This document shows, piece by piece, positions 42,614 through 49,127 of a stretch of 64,000 nucleotides of DNA. Position 1 is the stretch's first letter; each line of letters begins with the position of its first letter. A program made the position numbers and the translations under genes. The notes under the pieces were generated by a model. The model made no database searches, had not been told where the DNA came from, and saw nothing but the letters and a program-made list of their open reading frames with translations. Source of the stretch: Pseudolysinimonas_A sp049651805 (GTDB lineage Bacteria; Actinomycetota; Actinomycetes; Actinomycetales; Microbacteriaceae); the NCBI RefSeq assembly GCF_049651805.1, contig NZ_JBASCU010000022.1, positions 6,476 through 70,475 of the forward strand. Reading direction: 5' to 3'.

Positions 42614-42646
42614 AGTTATAAGACGGATGCGAATTAGCTTATAACT
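42614..42646. promoter_or_regulatory. Inverted repeat at the fic promoter
   Basis: AGTTATAAG (42614-42622) and CTTATAACT (42638-42646) form a perfect 9+15+9 dyad. Each arm contains a TATAA-like -10 element on the minus strand. It begins 35 bp before the fic start, consistent with autoregulation by the Fic HTH. Confidence 0.6.
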
Positions 42647-42659
42647 TCACCGGCTACTT

Positions 42660-42735
42660 CCATGGCTGACGCCCACGCGTTGGAACTCGGCCTCGGTGTC
42701 GGATGCTCACGTCGTCGGGTGGGAACGCCCAGAGT
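42660..42735 (-). pseudogene. Fragment of a RibD/DHFR-like gene
   Basis: On the minus strand WAFPPDDV and then, in another frame, TEAEFQRVG can be read within about 75 bases. Both strings match the DHFR-like remnants at 44.9-45.4 kb and 46.5-47.0 kb. Nothing else of the gene is left here. Confidence 0.5.
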
Positions 42736-42758
42736 GATTGCGCGCTGAACTCTGCCGC

Positions 42759-43994
42759 TCAGGTCACTCGCACGCCCGCGTCGGCAAGCAATTCTCGCGC
42801 GCGACCCCACCTTCGGTCGTCTGAGAACACCCGCCACGCCTCCGCGATTCCTTCGTCATGCACGGTGTCGCGGAATCTCCGGAACGCACCCCTGCCCTCG
42901 GTCGCGCGGGCCAAGCGATGGCGAAGGTCGTGATCCTGCTGGCGTTGAGCGAACGCCGCCATGTCGTTCCATGCATCCCGTGACGCAGTGCGCTCGAGCC
43001 GAAGCCAGCGCTGCGGGTCGGCGTCCACATCGATCGCGGCATCCATACCGACGGTCATCGGGTCGGTGTCATCCTCGTGGTACACCTCCCCGTTTTGGAG
43101 ATCGACGTAGACCTCGCCTGCCTGTTCGTCTTCCAGGTGCGAACTGAGCATGTCGAGGTCCACGGCAACCTGCCGTGCGGGCGGCGACTCTCTCCTGAGC
43201 CGCCCCAACAGGTCGTCGGCGAGCACCCGGTCTCCGGCAGCCCCGCGCGAGGTCAGACGATTGATGATCGACAACGCGATGGGCTCCGCCCGCTGCCGTC
43301 GGCGTTCCAGCGCCATCACGATTCCCGCGCCGAGCTGCTGCAATGCATCATCGACGTCGCGTCCCGCGATAGCGTCGAGGAACGCGTCGGCATCACCCGC
43401 CACTGTCGCGGCCCGGACGACGCGCAGGTCGAGCTCCGGAACCGCGGCCGCGTCGGGCCACGTTCGCAGAAGCATCGGATGCGGGCGGCTGGGCCGCTTC
43501 GGCACTGCGCCGGTCGAGTCGTCGTCCTCCCACCGCCGGCCGTACTGATCCGGTATCGCACCCCACCCCCAGTACGGGAGTGGAACCGGGGGCACAATCC
43601 CCAGCTCGTCCATCGGGTCGAGCTTCTTCTCACCCACGACGCACCGGTGCACCCACTCGTCGCCGAGATCGAAGGTGTACTGAAACTCGGCACCGAGCGC
43701 CACCGTCCTGGCGACCTTCGCTTCAGTCATGTCGACCGGAGCCAGGATCGGCCCGCCGGCGCCACTGGCCATCTCCGCCCCCGTCTCACCATCCGTGACC
43801 ACCCGACCATCGGCCAGCGTGAACATCGAAAGATGAGCACGGTCCCAGCGCGCGAAAGCGGTATCGATCGCCTCCGCCAGGTCGTGAAACGTGTGCGACG
43901 GCCCCACAGCGAACACTCGCCCTGGCGGCGGCCACAAGTGGTCACCCCGCCCACCCAGCAAGTGAACAGTTACCGACAGCCACGTGCGCGCCAT
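42759..43994 (-). CDS. pRiA4b ORF-3-like / UPF0158 fusion protein
   Basis: This 411-residue protein joins two domains of unknown function. The first half has the plasmid pRiA4b ORF-3 pattern (FHDLAEAIDTAFARWDRAHL, FQYTFDLGDEWVHRC, PPVPLPYWGWGA). The C-terminal part is UPF0158-like: VYVDLQNGEVYHEDD, GRGAFRRFRDTVHDEG and RWGRARELLADAGV. The two are usually separate. The gene stands alone between the fic and vapBC genes in the mosaic region. Function unknown. Confidence 0.78.
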   Translation of the reverse strand: MARTWLSVTVHLLGGRGDHLWPPPGRVFAVGPSHTFHDLAEAIDTAFARWDRAHLSMFTLADGRVVTDGETGAEMASGAGGPILAPVDMTEAKVARTVALGAEFQYTFDLGDEWVHRCVVGEKKLDPMDELGIVPPVPLPYWGWGAIPDQYGRRWEDDDSTGAVPKRPSRPHPMLLRTWPDAAAVPELDLRVVRAATVAGDADAFLDAIAGRDVDDALQQLGAGIVMALERRRQRAEPIALSIINRLTSRGAAGDRVLADDLLGRLRRESPPARQVAVDLDMLSSHLEDEQAGEVYVDLQNGEVYHEDDTDPMTVGMDAAIDVDADPQRWLRLERTASRDAWNDMAAFAQRQQDHDLRHRLARATEGRGAFRRFRDTVHDEGIAEAWRVFSDDRRWGRARELLADAGVRVT

Positions 43995-44058
43995 GCAGTC
44001 GAGAATGCCAGGTTCCGCTACCGGGATCGACTTCGATCCCGGTACGGAGCGACGGAGC

Positions 44059-44460
44059 TCAGCTCTCGGTGACCGGGTCGAGGGTCGGGTAGCCCATGGC
44101 GACCGCAGCGGCGATCATGCCCGCGTCGTGCGTGACGATGGTCGCATCCAGGCCCGCGGCGATCACTGACCCGAGGTGGATCGCGTCGAGTGTCTTCACG
44201 TGCGGTCCGATGGCTTCGGCAGCAGCAAGCACGCCGTCGGTGACCGGCACGAAGCTGAGCACGTCGAGGAGTTCATCGCGACGGCTGACCGGAAGCCCTT
44301 CGCGGCGCAGCACCCGCGTCAGTTCGGTGCGAAGAACCCGGGAGGATACGAGTTGGTGCCGGCCGTCTGCTGTCGCCTGATCGATCCAGGCTGCAGATGA
44401 AGGCGAGTGCCCGAGCAACGCCCGGAGTGCGACCGAGGTATCCAGATAGTACGTGGTCAC
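44059..44460 (-). CDS. vapC: VapC-like PIN-domain toxin
   Basis: This 133-residue PIN-domain RNase has Asp7 (LDTSVALRAL), Glu46 (RTELTR), Asp92 (TLDAIHL) and Asp112 (THDAGM), the four acidic residues that bind Mg. VapC toxins cleave tRNA or rRNA. It overlaps the antitoxin stop by four bases. All catalytic residues are intact. Confidence 0.9.
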   Translation of the reverse strand: MTTYYLDTSVALRALLGHSPSSAAWIDQATADGRHQLVSSRVLRTELTRVLRREGLPVSRRDELLDVLSFVPVTDGVLAAAEAIGPHVKTLDAIHLGSVIAAGLDATIVTHDAGMIAAAVAMGYPTLDPVTES

Positions 44461-44705
44461 CGATCGCGCTCGTCAGCAAGTAGCTGGTCGATGGAGCCTG
44501 CGGACTGCAGCTCGTGTCGATCGATTCCGGCCAGATGCGACCCGCCGGCCCGCTTCCGCGGCAACAGGACGCTCGACGGGTCGCGCGGGACGACCCGGGC
44601 GATCTCGCGATCATGCCGGGTGATCCGGTAGACCTCGCCCGCCTCGACCTCGTCGAGCATGACGGTCGGGTTCTGCCGAAGCTGTCCCACGGTGATGGTC
44701 TTCAT
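44457..44705 (-). CDS. vapB: Phd/YefM-type antitoxin of the vapC gene
   Basis: This 82-residue protein starts MKTITVGQLRQNPTVMLDEV, the DNA-binding N-terminus of Phd/YefM antitoxins, and continues VYRITRHDREIARVVPRD. The C-terminal half should wrap the toxin. It has a leaderless start (TATGAT-N6-ATG). A direct repeat in the -35 region is the likely operator for autoregulation. Confidence 0.88.
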   Translation of the reverse strand: MKTITVGQLRQNPTVMLDEVEAGEVYRITRHDREIARVVPRDPSSVLLPRKRAGGSHLAGIDRHELQSAGSIDQLLADERDR

Positions 44706-44711
44706 GTTGTG

Positions 44712-44717
44712 ATCATA
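44712..44717 (-). promoter_or_regulatory. -10 box TATGAT, leaderless start of vapB
   Basis: On the minus strand TATGAT is followed by CACAAC and ATG at 44705. Confidence 0.55.
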
Positions 44718-44725
44718 CTCGCGAA

Positions 44726-44743
44726 ATGTCTACTCATGTCTAC
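44726..44743 (-). promoter_or_regulatory. Direct repeat operator of vapBC
   Basis: ATGTCTAC occurs at 44726-44733 and 44736-44743, one helical turn apart (10 bp), in the -35 region of the vapB promoter. Tandem half sites of this kind suit a dimeric Phd-type repressor. Confidence 0.5.
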
Positions 44744-44776
44744 GCAGCCATCACCGTCTCGTCGGGGGCGTGTCGA

Positions 44777-44853
44777 TATGATCGACCTATAACCACCCGG
44801 ATGTTTCGACTACCGGGCGCGGCCCCCGACTCGTCGGGGGCCCGCTTGTCTCT
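44777..44853 (+). ncRNA. Structured small RNA candidate, copy 2 (with -10 box)
   Basis: TATGAT at 44777-44782 precedes the identical 54-base block 44789-44842 by six bases. The same two hairpins form, and CTTGTCTCT follows as a weaker T-rich terminator tail. The element again lies next to the 3' tail of an NYN gene, although here only the tail survives. Conservation of block, promoter spacing and structure while the flanks differ suggests selection or a recent copy. Confidence 0.6.
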
Positions 44854-45544
44854 ACGGCCAGCTCGTGGGCTTCCCGATCGTTCGGCCCTCGCCGTCGGAT
44901 AGACCTGCGACAGAAGTTCCGACACGCTGAGTCACGCCGCGGGGCGTGACGAGCGTGAGCACATCCACGATGCCGGCCCGCAGCGCCTGCCCACCCAGAT
45001 CGGCACCGCCGATCGCGACATCAGAATCGGATGCGGCGGCCAGCGCCCGCGCGGATGCGGGGTCGAACTCCCGCTCGATCCGCGCATTCGGACCCACCTC
45101 GTCGATCGACCGCGAGTAGACCACCTTCTGCGCCGGCGCCCACGCGTGTTGGAAGTCCGCCTCGACCTCAGACGCGCCCTCCTGCGGCTCGTCCCAGTAG
45201 CGCATCACCTCGTAGGTGCGCCGGCCGAGCAGATGGATGCCAGTGCCGGCAGTCGCCTCGTTGGCGGCGCGATGCACGTCCTCGGGCGGGAAGGCCCACG
45301 AGAAGTCGCCCGCCTCATCCGCGATGAGTCCATCCAGCGAACAGTGGGAGTAGGAGAACACGAGGATGGAGGTCGACTCCAGGACACCCTCACTCGTGCT
45401 CGGGCCAACGATCACGGGCCGTCCGCGCAGCCTCGGCGCATCACGTTGCTCGACGGAGGCGTAGAACGCGTCGAGGTCGGCGTGCAGCACGGTCGCCTCG
45501 CCCCGCATGCCGCCTCTCGCCGCTCGATGGCCGGATCGTCGCAC
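44852..45544 (-). pseudogene. Chimeric open frame: DinB N-terminus / DHFR-like domain / NYN tail
   Basis: A single frame of 230 codons joins three sources. The first 46 residues (MRRSGHRAAR to RLRGRPVIVG) equal the extended N-terminus of dinB. The middle is a RibD/DHFR-like domain (YSHCSLDGLIADEAGDFSW, HLLGRRTYEVMRYWDEP, DVAIGGADLGGQALRAG), lacking its last strands. The end GEGRTIGKPTSWP is the tail of the NYN protein at 39.3 kb. It is most simply a recombination product, but the frame is intact and carries the duplicated dinB promoter, so a stable hybrid protein is possible. Confidence 0.65.
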
Positions 45545-45555
45545 CTACGTGCGAC
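45538..45555. promoter_or_regulatory. Dyad in the duplicated dinB promoter
   Basis: GTCGCAC-CTAC-GTGCGAC keeps both seven-base arms of the site at 41271-41288 while the spacer differs. Confidence 0.5.
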
Positions 45556-45601
45556 CCCAGGCGCCTAGGGATGCCGCGGCCCGGCCGAACGCTCGGGCAA
45601 G

Positions 45602-45633
45602 AAAAAACCCGCCCTCACGTGGAGGGACGGGTT
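45602..45633 (-). terminator. Rho-independent terminator after the second NYN gene
   Basis: On the minus strand the arms AACCCGTCCCTC and GAGGGCGGGTT pair with one bulged base around a short loop, followed by TTTTTT. It would end the transcript of the NYN gene at 45708. Confidence 0.8.
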
Positions 45634-45707
45634 GGTATGACTAGTCTGCCACAAGTCGGCCAGGAGCGTCACCGACTGCCTAGTCGCGGATAGACAAGGT
45701 CTTGGTT

Positions 45708-46433
45708 CTACCAACCCGACGGGCGCCGATACTTGCCGACAGGATCTGACAACTGACTGCGCCTGAAGTCGGCCGGTGACAACTGCTTCCACCAGTGCCG
45801 ACCAGGACCCTCAGTCGCCGAACCCCGAAGCGCCCCCGCCAAGTAATTCATCTGCGGGTTGACTGTCCCCACCGGGACAACCGCGCGTGCGTACTTGAGA
45901 GGTAGTGCGAGATCCGAATCGTTGGACACCACGATCGCTGCATCAACCTCGCCGCTGAGCACGTCATGGAGGAGATGGGTCGCGACATTCACATCGGAAC
46001 CCTTCTCCTCGCGCTTCCTCACCGTCGCAAGGATCGCCCCGCCCGAAGCGCGCCTGAGCGGAAGGGACGAATCCCAACGCTCGTTGCCCGTCGACGCGAT
46101 GAGCGTCGGGGACTTAGAACCAGCAGGCGAGCTGACAAGCGGCGCTTCCTTTGACCACGAGTCGTAGCGGCCCTCTTCGATAGCATCCACAGACCCGGCG
46201 TGCAGCAAGGCGCTCAGGTAGATCGACTGATCGGTCGAGGCGCTCGGGCTGTCATTGGGGTCAACCCTGGCCGTGCAGTAGACGATCCTCTGGAGCGATG
46301 CGCCACTCCATCCGGCGAAAGGAAGAACCAGGGCACGCACGTCGAGCCAGCGCCATCCCGCCGTGCCGCGACCACAATGAGCTCGACCTCCGTAGTAGAG
46401 GTTGTAGCCGTCAACGTAGACACCAACTCGCAC
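45708..46433 (-). CDS. NYN-domain (PIN-like RNase fold) protein, second copy
   Basis: This 241-residue protein has Asp8 (VYVDGYNLYYGG), KREEKGSDVNVATHLL and VVSNDSDLALPL, the acidic core of the NYN fold. It is clearly diverged from the NYN protein at 39.3 kb, with a longer insert and a tail ending RRPSGW. I chose the GTG at 46433, leaderless after TATCGT-N6, because it opens directly on the first strand; the longer frame reads through the promoter. Probably an RNase of unknown target. Confidence 0.82.
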   Translation of the reverse strand: MRVGVYVDGYNLYYGGRAHCGRGTAGWRWLDVRALVLPFAGWSGASLQRIVYCTARVDPNDSPSASTDQSIYLSALLHAGSVDAIEEGRYDSWSKEAPLVSSPAGSKSPTLIASTGNERWDSSLPLRRASGGAILATVRKREEKGSDVNVATHLLHDVLSGEVDAAIVVSNDSDLALPLKYARAVVPVGTVNPQMNYLAGALRGSATEGPGRHWWKQLSPADFRRSQLSDPVGKYRRPSGW

Positions 46434-46439
46434 GGCAGC

Positions 46440-46445
46440 ACGATA
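46440..46445 (-). promoter_or_regulatory. -10 box TATCGT, leaderless start at 46433
   Basis: On the minus strand TATCGT is followed by GCTGCC and GTG. Confidence 0.5.
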
Positions 46446-46465
46446 GCGGCACCTGGAGACGACGC

Positions 46466-46482
46466 AGTGACGAGAAGTCACT
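46466..46482. promoter_or_regulatory. Dyad in the -35 region of the second NYN gene
   Basis: AGTGAC-GAGAA-GTCACT is a perfect 6+5+6 inverted repeat about 20 bp upstream of the -10 box, a suitable repressor site. Confidence 0.4.
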
Positions 46483-46545
46483 TTGTGCATTGCGCTGCCG
46501 CGAGAGGCGAAGCGGGGGGAGCCGCCATGGTCAGACCTTGCGCGC

Positions 46546-46985
46546 TCACGCCACCCGGTAGCTGAGCCGCACGATGCCCCCGCTGAAGTCGCGGCGCTCG
46601 ATGAGGTCGAGATCGACCCGCACGTCGTCGGGGATCACCCGCTGCCCGCGCCGATGATCACGGGGAACAGCACGAGCGTGAGCACATCCACGATGCCGGC
46701 CCGCAACGCCTGCCCGCCGAGGTCGGCGCCCCCGATCGCGACGTCGGCACCGGATGCGTCGGCCAGCGCCCGCGCGGATGCCGGGTCGAACTCCCGCTCG
46801 ATGCGCGCGTTCGGACCGACCTCGTCGATCGTGCGGGAGTAGACGACTTTCTGCGCCGGCGCCCACGCGCGCTGGAACTCGGTCTCGGTGTAAGGTGCGG
46901 CGGCCGAGCAGATGGAGTCCGGTGCGGGATGCCGACTCATTCGCGGCGCGATGCACATCGTCGGGAGGGAACGCCCACGCGTGAG
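46546..46985 (-). pseudogene. RibD/DHFR-like gene, truncated and frameshifted
   Basis: Reading leftward, WAFPPDDVHRAANE and GLHLLGRRT lie in one frame, TEFQRAWAPAQKVVYSRTID through LTLVLFPVIIGAG in a second, and IPDDVRVDLDLIERRDFSGG to LSYRVA and TGA back in the first. The N-terminal part is cut off near the end of the lactonase gene, and a piece between GRRT and TEFQ is missing. The 3' end that the chimera at 45 kb lacks is kept here. Confidence 0.7.
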
Positions 46986-46997
46986 CGCCCAGTCTGT

Positions 46998-47831
46998 TCA
47001 GACGCCGTAGAAGCGCGACGCCGTGCGCCAAGACAGCTGTTCGCGCTCCGCGGGGCTGGCGGCCAGATCATCCAGCACCATCGACAGCCATCGGCCCGGG
47101 GCCAGCCGGCGGGGCGCCAGCGCCGAAACCGGCCAGTCGCTGCCCACCATCGCCCGGTCCGCGCCGAACGCATCGAGCGCCACCTCGAGCCACGGGCGAG
47201 TTGCGGAAACCCACTCCTGGTCGTCGCCCAACTCCGGCGGCATTCCCGACAGTTTCACGCTGACCTGCGGCAGGGCGGCCAGCGCGCGCAGGTTGCGCTC
47301 CCAGCTTCCGTCATCGCCGGTTGCGACCGGCGGCTTGGCGAGGTGATCGAGCACGACGGGCAGCTCGGGAACCTTCTTCAGCAGCGCGGTCAGGGCGCTG
47401 AGCTGGGGATGCCGGATGCACGCATCGAACGGTAGCCCCGTCGCCGCGAGGGCGCGCAGGCCCTCAAGTAGGCCGGGATGCTCGAAGAACGACAGCGGCT
47501 CATCCTGCAGCAACCGGCGGATGCCGACGGTGCGGCCGGCCTCGCGCAGCGCCGCTAGCTCGGTCACGACCCCACTGCCCTGCTCGAGCGGCGCGTGGGC
47601 CACGACGCCCAGCAGCTCCGGCCAGCCGAGAGACTCGGCCCAAGCCACCTCGCCCGTCTTGCTCGCCGGACCCGCCTCGACGAATATGACACCCGTGGTA
47701 GCCGGCGCTCCGGCCTGGTACTCGGCCGGAAGGTAGGGGCGATCCAGCTCACCCTCCAGCCAGGAGTACTCCAGAACCGTGGGATCCCAGATGTGCACGT
47801 GGCTGTCGATGAGACGTGCGGTGTAGTTCAT
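46998..47831 (-). CDS. Amidohydrolase family sugar lactonase
   Basis: This 277-residue COG3618-type hydrolase has LIDSHVHIWDP, VRRLLQDEP, VVLDHLAKP and VGSDWPVS, the same metal site as the fuconolactonase-like protein at 16 kb. It probably opens an aldonolactone. The ATG overlaps the stop of the enolase-superfamily gene by four bases. It is the last gene of the galactoside operon, so a galactono- or related lactone is a reasonable substrate. Confidence 0.83.
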   Translation of the reverse strand: MNYTARLIDSHVHIWDPTVLEYSWLEGELDRPYLPAEYQAGAPATTGVIFVEAGPASKTGEVAWAESLGWPELLGVVAHAPLEQGSGVVTELAALREAGRTVGIRRLLQDEPLSFFEHPGLLEGLRALAATGLPFDACIRHPQLSALTALLKKVPELPVVLDHLAKPPVATGDDGSWERNLRALAALPQVSVKLSGMPPELGDDQEWVSATRPWLEVALDAFGADRAMVGSDWPVSALAPRRLAPGRWLSMVLDDLAASPAEREQLSWRTASRFYGV

Positions 47832-48991
47832 CGGTCGACCGTACCCGCTGGCGCATCGGCGACGAGGCGGAGACCCGCACGGTGCGACCGCACCTGCGGC
47901 GCCTCGGACACGGCCCAACTGTCCGAGCGCTGGTTGACGGCGATGGCATCCTCGTCGATCGTGATTCCACTGCCGGGCTGGTCGCCGAGGACGACCCCGC
48001 CGTCGATGAACTGCTGGTCGACCGACACGCCGAATGGCGACCCGAGATCCTGCACTTCAGAGGAGAGGTGATTGGGTACAGCGACCGCGGCGTGCGCGAC
48101 CGCCGGGTTCGCCGTCAGGCCGACCGGGCTGATCGGGAGGTCGCGGGCGTGCGCGGCGTAGGCAACCCGCAAGAAGTGCGTCACGCCCCACACGCACCCG
48201 ACCTGCACGATGTCGACCGCGCCGCGATCGAAGAGCGGGGTGAACTGCTCGAGACCGGTGAGGTTCTCGCCCGTAGCCACGGCTGCACGGATCGCGGTGC
48301 TGAGGCGCGCGTGACCGGCAGCGTCCCAGCGTCGCAGGGGCTCCTCGATCCAGGTCAGGTCGCGGTGCTCCTCGATCGCGGTGACGTATCGCACGGCCTG
48401 CTTGAGGTTCCACGATTCGTTCGCGTCGAGCATCACCGCCGGAGTGACCCCGTTGCCGCTCAGCGCGTCGGCGACGATCCCCAGGCGTCGGATGTCGGCA
48501 TCCAGATCGCGGCCGCCCTTGAGTTTTCCGCTGGTGAAGCCGCGTTCACCCATCGTGCGGTACCAGGTCGCGAGCTGGTCATCGTCGAGGGCGATGTCGA
48601 GACCGGAGGCGTAGCCGCTGACGAAGCGGTCGCGGGCACCGAGCAGCCGCCACAACGGTTCGCCGGCGAGCTTGGCCTTCAGATCCCAGAGCGCCGCGTC
48701 GAGTGTGCCGATTCCCCCGAACGTCGCACCCGAGTGACCCGCCTTGAACACGCGGGCGAGCATGCGGTCGTAGAGCGCGGTCACGGCGCGGGGGTCTTCC
48801 CCCTCGATCGCCGGGAAGAGCCGGTCGATGTCGTGGTGAGACCCCATGCCGATGCCTTCGATGCCCTGGTCGGTCTCGAGCACGACGATCGGGACCGCGC
48901 TGATACCCGGATCGGTGAACCCGTTCACGTCTCCGACGGGCCGGCCCCAGTCACGGAACGTCCGCAGACAGCGGTAGCCGGTGATCTTCAT
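47828..48991 (-). CDS. Enolase-superfamily sugar-acid dehydratase-like protein
   Basis: This 387-residue protein of the mandelate racemase group has KLK at 156-158, metal ligands Asp189 (MLDANESW), Glu217 (WIEEP) and Glu242 (TGENLTG). The His that normally follows in a PH motif near residue 290 is Val (ISPVGLTANP), so the usual His-Asp dyad is incomplete. It may use the Lys alone, or dehydrate a sugar acid with other stereochemistry. It is coupled to the lactonase gene and follows the GH42 operon after a stem-loop. Confidence 0.8.
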   Translation of the reverse strand: MKITGYRCLRTFRDWGRPVGDVNGFTDPGISAVPIVVLETDQGIEGIGMGSHHDIDRLFPAIEGEDPRAVTALYDRMLARVFKAGHSGATFGGIGTLDAALWDLKAKLAGEPLWRLLGARDRFVSGYASGLDIALDDDQLATWYRTMGERGFTSGKLKGGRDLDADIRRLGIVADALSGNGVTPAVMLDANESWNLKQAVRYVTAIEEHRDLTWIEEPLRRWDAAGHARLSTAIRAAVATGENLTGLEQFTPLFDRGAVDIVQVGCVWGVTHFLRVAYAAHARDLPISPVGLTANPAVAHAAVAVPNHLSSEVQDLGSPFGVSVDQQFIDGGVVLGDQPGSGITIDEDAIAVNQRSDSWAVSEAPQVRSHRAGLRLVADAPAGTVDR

Positions 48992-49027
48992 ATCTCGCCC
49001 CTCGTCGGTGGTGCTGCCAGAGGATGC

Positions 49028-49064
49028 GGTCGGCGGTGAACCTCAACCACAGTCACCGCCGACC
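49028..49064 (-). other. Stem-loop between GH42 and dehydratase-like genes
   Basis: GGTCGGCGGTGA and TCACCGCCGACC form a perfect 12-bp stem with a 13-base loop and no T-run, probably a processing or partial-termination site inside the operon. Confidence 0.6.
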
Positions 49065-49127
49065 GGTCCTTGGGTAGCTAGTGCGGCCTGCTCGCGGGCG
49101 CGAAGAGAGGCATCAGGGGTACCCAAG

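Larger units (their letters stand above)
45403..45633. repeat. Duplicated dinB 5' segment (second copy of about 41136-41369)
   Basis: From the GATCACGGGCCGTC region through the start codon, ribosome site and promoter dyad, to the terminator arm, this segment parallels 41136-41369 with scattered substitutions. The divergence indicates that the duplication is not very recent. Confidence 0.75.
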
